A stretch of 64,000 nt of DNA from Chloroflexota bacterium (GTDB lineage Bacteria > Chloroflexota > Anaerolineae > Aggregatilineales > Phototrophicaceae): positions 18,645-82,644 of the forward strand of contig WTGC01000228.1 in assembly GCA_011523705.1 (NCBI GenBank), in the 5' to 3' direction. Positions 1 to 8,911 of the stretch are shown in pieces. The notes beneath the pieces were generated by a model, which searched no databases, was not told the origin of the DNA, and was given only the letters and a program-made list of their open reading frames with translations. The position numbers and the translations under genes were made by a program. Within the stretch, counting starts at the first letter, position 1. Each line of letters starts with the position of its first letter.

Positions 1-1
1 C

Positions 2-646
2 GTCAGCGGCACCGTCATCAATATTCTCGCGGTCGGCGTAACCAGCTTCGTGCGCCGCGAATACCTGCTATCGACCGAAGCGGGCGCGGCCAAGCTGGGC
101 AATTTCGCCATCCCGATACTGAGCGACTTGCCCGTGATCGGCGAGGCCATCTTCACCAACCAGCCGATTTTCTTCATGATGTTTGTCATGCTAGCCATCA
201 CCCATATCGTGATGTTTTATACGCGCTGGGGCTTGCGGACGCGCGCAGTCGGCGAGCACCCGCACGCCGCCGACACGCTGGGCATCAATGTCAATCGGAC
301 GCGCTGGATCAACGTATTCATCAGCGGCATGATCGCTGGTTTGGCCGGCGCCTGGTTCTCGCTGGAAGCCACGGGCAGCTTCAACGATGGCATGACGCGC
401 GGCGCTGGCTTCATCGCGCTGGCGGCGATGATTTTCGGCAAGTGGACGCCAATCGGCGCATTCGGCGCGGCATTGCTCTTCGGCTTCTCCGATTCGCTGG
501 GCATCCGCCTGCAAATGGTCGGCGTCGGCTTCCCGGTGCAGTTTCTCCAGATGGTGCCTTATGCGGTGACGCTGGTCGTGCTGGCCGGCTTCATCGGGCG
601 CGCCAGTCCGCCAAAGGCGGTGGGCCAGCCCTACGTGAAAGAATAA
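2..646 (+). CDS. BMP-type ABC transporter permease, 5' end outside window
   Basis: Inner-membrane permease of a BMP/nucleoside-type ABC importer (NupQ/YufQ-like, BPD_transp_2 family). The frame is open from base 2, and the residues before the GTG at 50 (SGTVINILAVGVTSF) match the conserved family segment, so this is the C-terminal two thirds of a longer gene rather than a gene starting at 50. Hydrophobic segments alternate with the loop GLRTRAVGEHPHAADTLGI, which in this family is the cytoplasmic coupling loop contacting the ATPase. A BMP-family binding protein lies downstream at 1699, which fits the usual order of ATPase, two permeases and binding protein. The substrate is unknown; nucleosides or related compounds are typical for the family. 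Confidence 0.85.
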   Translation, partial: VSGTVINILAVGVTSFVRREYLLSTEAGAAKLGNFAIPILSDLPVIGEAIFTNQPIFFMMFVMLAITHIVMFYTRWGLRTRAVGEHPHAADTLGINVNRTRWINVFISGMIAGLAGAWFSLEATGSFNDGMTRGAGFIALAAMIFGKWTPIGAFGAALLFGFSDSLGIRLQMVGVGFPVQFLQMVPYAVTLVVLAGFIGRASPPKAVGQPYVKE

Positions 647-901
647 CGAGGCTTAGTAGCCCGCTTTCCGCAGCGTACAGGAATGTCCTGGCTCTGTGGA
701 TGGATTCGCCACAAGCACAGAACCCGTCCATTGCTCCATTTGAACATTTTGGTCAGAAGGCCGCGAATCAAAGGGTTGCGCAAGCGCCCTTGTTGATTTT
801 CGTCCTTGGAGAGTGATATAGTGAAATTAGGTAATTTCGTTTGCGAGGCGCAGGCAGCAATCCAGTTCGCGAATCAAGCGCAGATATCAGGGCGGGTAGC
901 G

Positions 902-1306
902 ATGAATGAAGATTCGAATGCTAAGGTAGTTGGCAAGGGCGGCATCAGCATGTTGCGCGGGGGCACGGCGCTTTCGAGCAGCAATGTTGACGCAAAAGGG
1001 CTCTCGCTGAAACTCGCCGTGATCCCGCCCGGCGCCGTAATTCCCGCCCATCTCCACGTCGATTTTGAGACGATGATTTATATGCTCGAGGGACGCGTGC
1101 GGCATGAGTATGGCGACGGATGCAAACTGGTCATGGAAAACAGAGCAGGTGATTTTCTGTTCATTGAGCCGGGCGTGCCGCATGAAGTATACAATCTGAG
1201 CGATACCGAGCCCGCTGTGGCGATCATCGCGCGTTCGGCGCCCGATGAGCGAGAGCAGACCATTCCCTACGACCGTGATGCGGCGCTGATGGCGGAGGAG
1301 GAATAG
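902..1306 (+). CDS. Small cupin-domain protein
   Basis: Single-domain cupin of about 134 residues. It shows the two cupin motifs: PAHLHVDFETMIYMLEGRV (metal-ligand histidines and the glutamate) and, about 20 residues later, GDFLFIEPGVPHEVYN with the last histidine, so it probably binds a metal ion in a beta-barrel. Substrate and reaction cannot be read from the sequence. The ATG at 902 is preferred because conserved sequence begins just after it. A GTG at 821 with GGAGAG seven bases upstream, or a TTG at 806, would add 27-32 residues with no cupin character. It lies between the BMP permease and the BMP binding protein on the same strand, so it may belong to that uptake locus. Confidence 0.7.
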   Translation: MNEDSNAKVVGKGGISMLRGGTALSSSNVDAKGLSLKLAVIPPGAVIPAHLHVDFETMIYMLEGRVRHEYGDGCKLVMENRAGDFLFIEPGVPHEVYNLSDTEPAVAIIARSAPDEREQTIPYDRDAALMAEEE

Positions 1307-1698
1307 ATTCCGGAAGAAGCTTCGCGATGGCAAATGGGAGTGGCTCGCTTAATTCGGTTCTCAGCCCCTTTTCTGGTCGCGCAGTCGCTAACAGATCCGC
1401 AGTCGCATTCTGCTCGCTTGGTCGAGGCGAGAAGAAGAACAACCGCGAAGGTAGAACGAATACGAATAAGAGCAGTTTTTCTATCATGACTTTGTGCCTC
1501 TTATCTGATAAATCCCTTTGCCTGTGCCAGGAGCCGGTTTGTCGTACTGTGTGAGCGCGGTTGGTTCTTTTCGTTGCCGCCGAGCGGCTGTTCGAGGCAA
1601 CCCCGCAATCCACAGCTACATTGAAAATCAGCCCCCAGAATAGTAAAGTAAGTGCGGTAATCGAACTTCGCAATCGAGTCTTCTCAGGAGAAGATGTC
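1307..1698. other. Intergenic region, 392 nt
   Basis: No convincing gene. A 75-codon open frame at 1327-1554 has low-complexity, non-family-like sequence and no Shine-Dalgarno, so it is not called. The 3' part holds a plausible promoter and a good ribosome-binding site (AGGAG at 1686-1690) for the BMP binding protein. Confidence 0.5.
1621..1649 (+). promoter_or_regulatory. Putative sigma70-type promoter for BMP binding protein
   Basis: TTGAAA (1621-1626), 17-nt spacer, TAAAGT (1644-1649), about 50 nt upstream of the ATG at 1699. Four of six bases match the consensus in the -10 box and five of six in the -35 box with ideal spacing. Predicted by eye only. Confidence 0.4.
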
Positions 1699-3738
1699 AT
1701 GAAAAAGCTCATAATTTTATGCAGTCTGCTTGCCTTGCTGCTGGGACTTGTCCCCCTCGCCGGGGCGCAGGGCAGCGTGGAAACCCTCTGCCTCGTCACC
1801 GATATCGGGCGCGTCAACGACGGCACCTTCAATCAATTCGCCCACGTAGGCGCGTTGGACGCCGCCGATGAATACGACCTGGAGTACAAATTCATCGAGA
1901 CGCAGGCCGAAACAGACTACGACGCCAACATTCAGACCTGCATCGACGAAGGTTTCGAGATCATCATCACCGTCGGCTTCTTGATCGCTGACGCCACCTA
2001 CGCCGCCGCTGAAGCCAATCCCGATGTTTATTTCCTCGGCGTCGATCAATTTGTCATGGGCGGTCCGACGAATTATGTCGGCATTCAATTCCGCGAAGAT
2101 CAGTCGGGATTCCTGGCGGGCGTCTTGGCGGCGCAAGTGGCCGATTCAATCGGCGCCGACACCATCGCTGGCATCTACGGCATCGATATCCCGCCGGTCA
2201 AGAAATTCCGTAACGGCTTTGAACAGGGCGCGCGTTATATTAACCCCGATCTGAATCTGCTCGGCGTCTACATCGACAGCTTCATCGCGCCTGACCGCGG
2301 CGCTTCCGCGGCGATGCAATTTATCGGCGAAGGCGCTTCGGTGATCTTTGGCGCTGGCGGACCCACCGGCACCGGCGGCATCCTGGCGGCGGCGCAGGAA
2401 GGCGTTTACGTCATCGGCGTCGATCAGGACGAATGGGTCACCAGCTTCGGCGCGGGCGAAACCGATGGCGCCGAATACATCATCTCCAGCGCGATCAAGC
2501 GAGTCGATCAAGGCGTATACGATATGGTCGCCGCAATCGCGGACGGCATGATGGGAGACTTCCCCGGCGGCGGCATTTACTTGATGGATGTGGCGCTGAA
2601 TGGAGTGGGGCTGGCGGAAAAGCACGACGCCGATATCGACGACGCCTTCTTCGAAGTCGCGGCTGGGGTCGCTGAGATGATGATCGCGGGCTCGGTCACC
2701 ACCGGCGTCGATCCGGTTTCGGGCGATCTGATGGCTATGGACATGATGGACGACCAAGCCGCCGAGATGATGGGCATCGAAACCGTCTGCCTGGTCACCG
2801 ATTTGGGGCGCGTCAATGACGGCACCTTCAACCAGTCGGCGCATGAAGGCGCAGTCGCGGCCGCCGATGAATACGACCTGGAATACGATTTCATCGAGAC
2901 GCAAGCCGAGACCGACTACGAAGCCAATATCCAGACCTGCATCGACGAGGGCTACGAAGCCATCATCACTGTCGGTTTCCTGATTGCCGATGCCACCTAT
3001 GCGGCGGCCGAAGCCAACCCCGATGTTTATTTCCTGGGCGTCGATCAATTCGTAATCGATGGTCCCAGCAACTACGTCGGCATCCAATTCCGCGAGGATC
3101 AATCCGGCTTCATGACCGGCGTGCTGGCGGCTTATGTCGCCGAATGGCAAGGCTCGGATACCATCGCCGGCGTCTATGGCATTGATATCCCGCCGGTGAA
3201 GCGCTTCCGCAACGGTTACGAGCAAGGCGCCCGCTACGTCAATCCGGATCTCACCATCCTTGGCGTCTATATTGACAGCTTCATCGCGCCCGATCGCGGC
3301 GGCTCGGCGGCGCTGCAATTCATCGGCGAAGGGGCCACCGTGCTCTTCGGCGGCGGCGGACCCACCGGCACCGGCGCCATCCTGGCGGGCGCGCAAGAAG
3401 GCGTCTATGTCATCGGCGTGGACAAAGATGAATGGCTGACCAGCTTCGGCGCGGGCGAGACTGACGGTTCCGAGTTCATCATCTCTTCGGCGATGAAGCG
3501 CGTTGATGTCGGCGTCCATGATATGGTCGCCATGCTGGCGGAAGGCGATTTAAGCGGCTTCCCCGGTGGCAGCGTCTTCTTGATGGACGCGGCGATGAAT
3601 GGCGTCGGCCTGGCGCCGCCCCACGAGGCGGATATACCGGACTCCGTCTGGGAGAAAGTGAACGCGCTCAATGCCGAGCTGATCGCCGGCAATATCGAGA
3701 CCGGCGTGAACTTGATCACGGGCGATCTGCTGGAATAA
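1699..3738 (+). CDS. Tandem-duplicated BMP family substrate-binding protein
   Basis: Secreted binding protein (679 aa) of a BMP-type ABC importer. A signal peptide is visible at residues 1-23 (two lysines, leucine-rich core, LAGA-Q cleavage site, no lipobox Cys). It is followed by two complete BMP domains, about residues 27-358 and 360-679. The repeat period is close to 333 residues: LCLVTDIGRVNDGTFNQ in the first copy becomes VCLVTDLGRVNDGTFNQ in the second. Most residues are identical between copies, including the DGTFNQ ligand-site motif, the DPVYFLGVDQF-like strand and the GGPTGTG loop. Normal BMP proteins are about 330-360 aa, so this is an in-frame gene duplication and fusion. The start at 1699 has AGGAG 8 nt upstream. 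It probably works with the permease at the left edge. Confidence 0.9.
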   Translation: MKKLIILCSLLALLLGLVPLAGAQGSVETLCLVTDIGRVNDGTFNQFAHVGALDAADEYDLEYKFIETQAETDYDANIQTCIDEGFEIIITVGFLIADATYAAAEANPDVYFLGVDQFVMGGPTNYVGIQFREDQSGFLAGVLAAQVADSIGADTIAGIYGIDIPPVKKFRNGFEQGARYINPDLNLLGVYIDSFIAPDRGASAAMQFIGEGASVIFGAGGPTGTGGILAAAQEGVYVIGVDQDEWVTSFGAGETDGAEYIISSAIKRVDQGVYDMVAAIADGMMGDFPGGGIYLMDVALNGVGLAEKHDADIDDAFFEVAAGVAEMMIAGSVTTGVDPVSGDLMAMDMMDDQAAEMMGIETVCLVTDLGRVNDGTFNQSAHEGAVAAADEYDLEYDFIETQAETDYEANIQTCIDEGYEAIITVGFLIADATYAAAEANPDVYFLGVDQFVIDGPSNYVGIQFREDQSGFMTGVLAAYVAEWQGSDTIAGVYGIDIPPVKRFRNGYEQGARYVNPDLTILGVYIDSFIAPDRGGSAALQFIGEGATVLFGGGGPTGTGAILAGAQEGVYVIGVDKDEWLTSFGAGETDGSEFIISSAMKRVDVGVHDMVAMLAEGDLSGFPGGSVFLMDAAMNGVGLAPPHEADIPDSVWEKVNALNAELIAGNIETGVNLITGDLLE

Positions 3739-3758
3739 CACTTTCGCATGGAATCTGT

Positions 3759-3807
3759 GGGGGCGACTGGCGGTCGGTGTCTACGCGACCCTGTGAGTCG
3801 CCCTTTT
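3759..3807 (+). terminator. Hairpin terminator containing a 22-nt repeat
   Basis: GGGCGACT (3761-3768) pairs with AGTCGCCC (3796-3803), followed by TTTT, 20 nt after the BMP stop codon. The 27-nt loop is the 22-nt repeat at 3769-3790 (core GTGTCTACGCG) plus CTGTG. With the 22 nt removed, what is left is almost identical to the palindrome at 30835-30855. Confidence 0.6.
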
Positions 3808-3945
3808 CGTTTCCTTGACGGCGCAACAATGGGGCGCATCTGACAGCCTCATCATATTATCGGGCATTTGCTATCCCGCGATGCCTCGCCGCCAGTGCGA
3901 GAGTTCGCCCGTCGGGATCAGTGAGATCCAGAGCGCCACCACAAA

Positions 3946-4015
3946 TTGAAACCAGTTTCAACAAATTGCTTGACAAGCCGCTTTTCATACGTTAGAGTGA
4001 GTGAAACCGGTTTCA
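3946..4015 (+). promoter_or_regulatory. lacI promoter flanked by two LacI-type operators
   Basis: TTGAAACCAGTTTCAA (3946-3961) and the perfect palindrome TGAAACCGGTTTCA (4002-4015) have centres 55 bp apart. Between them lie TTGACA (3970-3975), a 17-nt spacer and TAGAGT (3993-3998). One operator is just upstream of -35 and the other just downstream of -10, an arrangement suited to looping autorepression by the LacI protein encoded next door. Confidence 0.75.
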
Positions 4016-4029
4016 GAACGGTGGACCTT

Positions 4030-5055
4030 ATGAGCGGCAGGATTACGATTCAGCGCGTTGCCGAGCTGGCGGATGTCTCCAAGGCGACCGTCTCGCGCGT
4101 TTTGAATGGCTATCCGCATGTGCGCCCTGAAGTGCGCGAAAAGGTGCAGCGGGTCATCAGGGAGACCGGTTATCAGCCGAACAATATCGCACGGCTGCTG
4201 GCTTCCGACCGCTCGAGCATCATCGGCTTCGTTATTTCCAGCAGCGCGCAAATGGTCTTCCACGATCCCTACTTCCCGGCTTTGACCGAAGCGGTATCCG
4301 ATGCCGCTGGCGACCGCGGCTTGATTATGGCGCTGTTTATGTCGCATGCGGATGGGCAGGGACAGAAAACCGTCAACAGCATTCTGGCGGCCGGCCTCTT
4401 CGACGGCCTCATTTTGACCGCCGATGCGAACGGCGCCTCTATCTTTCCGCAGCAACTGGCGCCCGATTTGCCAGTCGTTTTCATCGGGCGGCCGAGTCAT
4501 GCGGATGGCTTCCATTACGTCGATGCTGACAACGTGCAGGGCGGCTACCTGGCGACCAGCCATCTGATTGATCTGGGTCATCGCCGCATCGCGACGATTG
4601 GCTCAAATCGAAATGCCTCAGGCGAAGACCGCGTGACCGGTTACCGGCGCGCCTTGAGCCAGCGGGGCCTCGCATTTGATGAACGTCTGGTTGCCTTTGG
4701 CGATTATTCGCTTGAGAGCGGCTATGCCGGCATGCAAACTTTGCTGCCCTACAAGCCCGAGGCTGTTTTCGTCGCCTCGGACACCATGGCGCTTGGGGCG
4801 CTGCGGGCTCTGCGCGAAGCCGGCTTGCGCGCGCCGGACGATATCGCGCTCGTCAGCCACGATGATCTGCCGCCGGCGGTGCAAGCCGACCCGCCTCTAA
4901 CCACCGTGCAGCAACCGATCGCCCGGACCGGGCAACTGGCGGTGCAAAAGTTGGAGCGGATTATCGTGCAAGGCGGCAAGGCGCCCGTGGAGAATACGAT
5001 CTTGCCGGTCAAGTTAATTGTCCGCGAAAGTTGTGGCGCGGTTGAATCCTTATGA
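4030..5055 (+). CDS. LacI family transcriptional regulator
   Basis: DNA-binding repressor (341 aa) of the GalR/LacI family, probably sensing a sugar. The N-terminal helix-turn-helix begins IQRVAELADVSKATVSRVLN, followed by the hinge helix (YQPNNIARLLASDRS) and a periplasmic-binding-protein-like effector domain with typical motifs (VVFIGRPSH, DNVQGGYLAT, FVASDTMALGALRALREAG, LTTVQQP). The ATG at 4030 places the HTH at the N-terminus as usual; the longer frame upstream runs through the promoter. GAAAC-N2-GTTTC-type operators flank its own promoter and occur twice in front of the next gene. It therefore most likely represses itself and the SBP-permease-permease-GH16 operon, with a glucan oligosaccharide as inducer (inference). 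Confidence 0.92.
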   Translation: MSGRITIQRVAELADVSKATVSRVLNGYPHVRPEVREKVQRVIRETGYQPNNIARLLASDRSSIIGFVISSSAQMVFHDPYFPALTEAVSDAAGDRGLIMALFMSHADGQGQKTVNSILAAGLFDGLILTADANGASIFPQQLAPDLPVVFIGRPSHADGFHYVDADNVQGGYLATSHLIDLGHRRIATIGSNRNASGEDRVTGYRRALSQRGLAFDERLVAFGDYSLESGYAGMQTLLPYKPEAVFVASDTMALGALRALREAGLRAPDDIALVSHDDLPPAVQADPPLTTVQQPIARTGQLAVQKLERIIVQGGKAPVENTILPVKLIVRESCGAVESL

Positions 5056-5105
5056 CCTTGGATTGCGGAGAGGAGACGGGATATTGCAGATTCTTGTGGT
5101 CAGCC

Positions 5106-5223
5106 TTGAAACTGTTTTCACAGAGTACGACGCGGGAAAAGGTCGGCATGGCAGTTGATTTCGCTCCCATAAATGGGAAGGTTTTGCCGGAGTTTTTTTC
5201 GCTGCTCTTGAAAACGGTTTCAA
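5106..5223 (+). promoter_or_regulatory. Two LacI-type operators upstream of the glucan importer operon
   Basis: TTGAAACTGTTTTCA (5106-5120) and TTGAAAACGGTTTCAA (5208-5223) match the operators of the lacI promoter, with centres about 102 bp apart. No clear -35/-10 pair could be fixed between 5208 and 5268. They lie in the 212-nt gap between lacI and the binding-protein gene. Confidence 0.7.
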
Positions 5224-5267
5224 TTTCGTCCGTACGCTTTACATGATTCCATGAGCAGGAGCAGAAA

Positions 5268-6665
5268 ATGCCTAGCAAGAAGCAAGTCACCCTATTTGTC
5301 CTTTTGAGTTTGATCCTCGCCATGACGGTCGGCATAGCCGGGGCGCAGGACCGCGTCCGCATCCGCTGGTATGTCGGCTTGGGCGCGGGCACCGATGCAC
5401 CGCTGGTGGCGGCGCAGGAACAAGTGGTCGCCGACTTCAACGAGTCTCAAGATGAAATCGAGCTCGTGCTGGAGATCGTCGACAACGCGCAGGCTTACGA
5501 TGTCTTGAGCACGCAGATCGCCGCTGGCAACGCGCCGGATATCGTCGGTCCCATGGGCATTCGCGGGCGCGCGTCCTTCCCGGGCGCCTGGCTGGATCTG
5601 ACGCCGCAGATTGAAGCGAGCAACTACGATCTCAGCGATTTCGACCCGGCGCTGATTGATTTCTACCGCGTTGAAGGCGAAGGGCAGCTCGGCATCCCCT
5701 TTGCCGTCTTCCCGTCCTTCCTGATGTACAACGTTGATCTCTTCGACGAAGCCGGCATCCCCTATCCGCCGAGCGCTTATGGAGAAACCTACACCGATTG
5801 GGAAGGCGTTGAGCACGAATGGAATACCGACGCCCTGAGCGAAGTCGCCAAGATTCTGTCGGTCGATATCAATGGCAACGACGCCACGATGGACGAATAC
5901 GACAAGGGCAATATCGTGCAGTTCGGCTTTGGCAATCAGTTCACCGACGTGCGCGGCCGCGCCACGCTCTTCGGCTCGGCCAACTTCGTCGACGCAGATG
6001 GCAACGCTGTCATTCCGGATGTCTGGCGCGAAGCCGAGCATTGGTATCACAACGCGATGTGGAACGATTACTTCTACCCCAACGCCGTCTACAGCGGCAG
6101 CGAGATCATGGGCGGCGGCAGCGCCAACTGGTTCGACACCGGCAATATGGGCATGATCACGATTCACCTGTGGTTCCTCGGCTGGGGCACCGCCAACCTG
6201 GACGCGGCTTGGGACTTTGCGCCGGTGCCCTCGCATAAGGGCGTCACCACCGCCAAGCTGCATGCCGATACCTTCGGCGTCATGAACAGCAGCGAGCACC
6301 CGGACAAAGCCTTCACCGTCTTGACCTACTTGCTGGGCGAGCGGGCGGCTGATCTCACCAGCCTCTACGGGGGCATGCCGGCGCGCCTGAGCCTGCAAGG
6401 AGACTTCATCGAGCGGACGGTCGCGGCGCAGAGCGAGATTTATCCCGATGTCGACTGGGCCAATCTGAATTGGGATGTCGTGCTCGCTGGCTTGCAGCAT
6501 CCGGACAACCCGAATCACGAAGAGGGCATGCCGAGCTTCCTGGAAGCCAGCGCCCGCTACAACGAGTACGGCCAGTTGGTTGACAACAACGGCGATGAAG
6601 ACGTTGATGCCGCCCTCGACGCGCTGCGCGATGACCTGCAAGCTATCTTCGATGCCGAGATGTAA
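5268..6665 (+). CDS. Sugar ABC transporter substrate-binding protein
   Basis: Secreted carbohydrate-binding protein (465 aa, SBP_bac_1 type). The signal peptide is residues 1-26 (KK, hydrophobic core, AGA-Q cleavage, no lipobox). The mature part has the expected layout: IRWYVGLGAG at the start, VVADFNESQDEIELVLEIV, APDIVGPMG, and the later motif MGMITIHLWFLGWG. The start is set by AGGAG at 5257-5261, six bases upstream of the ATG. It is the first gene of a four-gene operon with two permeases and a GH16 enzyme, so it probably captures oligosaccharides released from beta-1,3-glucan (inference from neighbours). Transcription is probably controlled by the LacI protein through the operators just upstream. 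Confidence 0.9.
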   Translation: MPSKKQVTLFVLLSLILAMTVGIAGAQDRVRIRWYVGLGAGTDAPLVAAQEQVVADFNESQDEIELVLEIVDNAQAYDVLSTQIAAGNAPDIVGPMGIRGRASFPGAWLDLTPQIEASNYDLSDFDPALIDFYRVEGEGQLGIPFAVFPSFLMYNVDLFDEAGIPYPPSAYGETYTDWEGVEHEWNTDALSEVAKILSVDINGNDATMDEYDKGNIVQFGFGNQFTDVRGRATLFGSANFVDADGNAVIPDVWREAEHWYHNAMWNDYFYPNAVYSGSEIMGGGSANWFDTGNMGMITIHLWFLGWGTANLDAAWDFAPVPSHKGVTTAKLHADTFGVMNSSEHPDKAFTVLTYLLGERAADLTSLYGGMPARLSLQGDFIERTVAAQSEIYPDVDWANLNWDVVLAGLQHPDNPNHEEGMPSFLEASARYNEYGQLVDNNGDEDVDAALDALRDDLQAIFDAEM

Positions 6666-6756
6666 AGCGTCCTGAAGCGAAATTTCTCAACCGGCGGGGA
6701 CCAGGAATCGGTCTCTGCCGGCCGCAACTGAAGCTTGGATTTACAAGGTACCTATT

Positions 6757-7746
6757 ATGGACATGTTTACTGAGTTTGGCGCCGCGCGCGGGGGGGCTAG
6801 GTGGAGCTTGCGCGCTGCGTTTCGTCTGACGGGCGCGCAGCGCGATGAAGCGAAGTGGGGTTTGATCTTCATCAGCCCCTGGCTCATCGGTTTCGCGCTC
6901 TTTTACTTTGCGCCGATGATCGTTTCTTTCTTGTTCTCGCTCTACGATTTTGTCCTCTCGGCGCCCGATGAAGCGCGATTCGTCGGCTTGGAAAACTGGC
7001 GCCGCATGCTGGCGGAAGATCCAAATACCTGGGAGGCGCTCTTCGTCACTTTCAAGTTCGCCCTGATCTCGCTCCCGATTGGCATGGTCTCCGCCTTTTT
7101 GCTGGCGGTGCTGCTTAACTCAAAGCATCTGCTCGGGCGAAACGTGATGCGGACTCTCTTCTACGCCCCGACCATGGTCCCGCTGATCGCCGCTATTTTG
7201 ATCTGGTCGCGCGTGCTCAATCCTCAGACCGGCTGGTTGAACCAAATGATTGAAGTCACCGGCATTCAAGCGGTCGGCATGGATGGACTGCGCTGGCTGG
7301 ATGACCCCAACTTGATCTATATCGCCTACACCTTCATCGGGCTTTGGGGCATCGGCAATGCCATCCTCATCAATCTGGCCAGCTTGCAGGGCGTGCCAAC
7401 CGAGCTTTATGAAGCGGCCTCGATCGATGGGGCGGGCTGGCTGCGGCAATTGTGGTCGGTCACGATTCCGATGGTGACGCCAGTGATCTTTTACAACCTG
7501 GTGCTCAGCGTCGTTGGCTTGCTGCAATACTTCATCGTGCCCTACGTGCTCAACGGCGGCAATGGCTACCCCGAGGGCTCAACCAACTTTTACATGATCT
7601 ACTTCTACAAACAAGCCTTTCCCTTCCAGAACATGGGCTACGGCGCCACGCTCGCCTGGTTCATGTTCATCATCGGGCTGGGCATCACTATCTTCCTGTT
7701 CGCGACCGGTCGCTACTGGGTCTATTACGCCGGGGAGAGCAAGTGA
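6757..7746 (+). CDS. Sugar ABC permease, MalF-type
   Basis: Inner-membrane permease (329 aa) of the MalF/UgpA class. Six membrane segments are visible, starting with WGLIFISPWLIGFALFYFAP. The EAA coupling loop reads YEAASIDGAGWLRQLWSVTIPMVTP, where the EAA---G motif contacts the ATPase. It follows the binding-protein gene by 91 nt and overlaps the next permease by one base (TGATG), so the two subunits are translationally coupled. No ATPase gene is encoded in this operon; a shared MsmK/UgpC-type ATPase elsewhere in the genome is likely. Confidence 0.92.
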   Translation: MDMFTEFGAARGGARWSLRAAFRLTGAQRDEAKWGLIFISPWLIGFALFYFAPMIVSFLFSLYDFVLSAPDEARFVGLENWRRMLAEDPNTWEALFVTFKFALISLPIGMVSAFLLAVLLNSKHLLGRNVMRTLFYAPTMVPLIAAILIWSRVLNPQTGWLNQMIEVTGIQAVGMDGLRWLDDPNLIYIAYTFIGLWGIGNAILINLASLQGVPTELYEAASIDGAGWLRQLWSVTIPMVTPVIFYNLVLSVVGLLQYFIVPYVLNGGNGYPEGSTNFYMIYFYKQAFPFQNMGYGATLAWFMFIIGLGITIFLFATGRYWVYYAGESK

Positions 7747-8819
7747 TGGCTGCGCTGCAAAGCAATACCTGGAACGAATATGAAATTGGCCGGCGCCGGC
7801 GCAACTTGCTGCTGACCGCGGCGGTGACGCTCTTCGCCTTGGCGATCCTGGCGATCTATCTGATGCCGATGGCTTACGGCGTCATCACTTCGCTGAAGTC
7901 GAAGGCGCAGACCTCCGATCCGGGCGCGCCCGTTTGGCCCGCCGAAGCCATCAAGTTCAGCTACGAGGGCGAAAGCTACGACCTGCTGCAAGTGCCGACC
8001 GAATCGGGCATTCGCCATTGGGCATTGGTCAAGAAGGGACGCCGCGCCAGCCAATTCATTGATCCGGCGAATGTGGCGGCCGGGCTGATCGACTGGGAAG
8101 GCAATTGGCGGCAATTGCAGCCGGTGCGCGAATTCGCTGTGCAGTGGGATAACTACCCGCGCGCCTGGAATACGATCGACTTCGCGCGGCTGTTGGGCAA
8201 TACCTTGATGTACGCCTTCATCACCATGTTCGGCACGGTGGCAGCCTCGTCTTGCGCCGCTTATGGTTTCGCCCGCTTCAACTTTCCCTTCAAGAATCTT
8301 CTCTTCATGATCATGATCGGCACCATCGTATTGCCGCCGGCGGTGACTTTGGTGCCGACCTACGCCTTCTTCGTCAACATTCTGGGCTGGGGCGGGACCT
8401 GGCTGCCGCTGATCGTGCCGGCGATGTTCGGTAACGCCTATAATATCTTCCTGCTGCGGCAGTATTTCCTGACGATTCCGCGAGAGATGGAAGAAGCGGC
8501 GCAGATAGACGGCGCCGGGCGCATCCGCACCTTTGTCTCGGTCATTCTGCCGCAAGCGGTGCCCGCTTTGACCGCCGTCTCGCTATTCCATTTCTTCTTC
8601 GCCTGGAACGATTTCTTCGGTCCGCTGATCTACTTGGCCGGCAATCGCGACGCCAATCCCATCACCGTCGGCTTGACCGAATTCAACGGCTTGTACAGCT
8701 CAGAGACGCAGTTGATCCTGGCGGCCGCGGTGATCTCGATGATTCCGCCGCTGGCGATTTTCTTCCTGGCGCAGCGCGTCTTCATCCAGGGCATCGTGGT
8801 TACCGGTGTGGATAAGTAG
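7746..8819 (+). CDS. Sugar ABC permease, MalG-type, with large external insert
   Basis: Inner-membrane permease (357 aa) of the MalG/UgpE class. The EAA loop is MEEAAQIDGAGRIRTFVSVILP, and the C-terminus ends QRVFIQGIVVTGVDK as is normal for the family. It is longer than the usual 270-300 aa because about 80 hydrophilic residues (roughly 50-135, with SYEGESYDLLQ and WALVKKGRRAS) lie between the first and second membrane segments on the outer face. The ATG at 7746 overlaps the stop of the previous permease. The extra domain may contact the binding protein; this is speculation. Confidence 0.9.
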   Translation: MAALQSNTWNEYEIGRRRRNLLLTAAVTLFALAILAIYLMPMAYGVITSLKSKAQTSDPGAPVWPAEAIKFSYEGESYDLLQVPTESGIRHWALVKKGRRASQFIDPANVAAGLIDWEGNWRQLQPVREFAVQWDNYPRAWNTIDFARLLGNTLMYAFITMFGTVAASSCAAYGFARFNFPFKNLLFMIMIGTIVLPPAVTLVPTYAFFVNILGWGGTWLPLIVPAMFGNAYNIFLLRQYFLTIPREMEEAAQIDGAGRIRTFVSVILPQAVPALTAVSLFHFFFAWNDFFGPLIYLAGNRDANPITVGLTEFNGLYSSETQLILAAAVISMIPPLAIFFLAQRVFIQGIVVTGVDK

Positions 8820-8911
8820 CGAACTGTTATGGCACGGTGACGCCGCGATCGCCTATAAGGTATCTGTTTCAGCTCAAATGCTCGCGCAATGAATATAGGA
8901 GGGAAATCGTT

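Noticed and set aside
1327..1554. 75-codon plus-strand open frame upstream of the BMP gene
   Set aside because: No Shine-Dalgarno, unlikely composition and no recognisable domain; the region fits a promoter and leader better.
2146..3519. Long minus-strand open frame antisense to the BMP binding protein gene
   Set aside because: It mirrors the codon bias of the plus-strand gene, has a low-complexity Asp/Ala/Arg-rich translation, and no family motifs. The plus strand has a signal peptide and two clear BMP domains.
5292..6641. Long minus-strand open frame antisense to the sugar-binding protein gene
   Set aside because: A shadow of a GC-rich gene: no motif, no ribosome-binding site, and the sense strand is an evident SBP.
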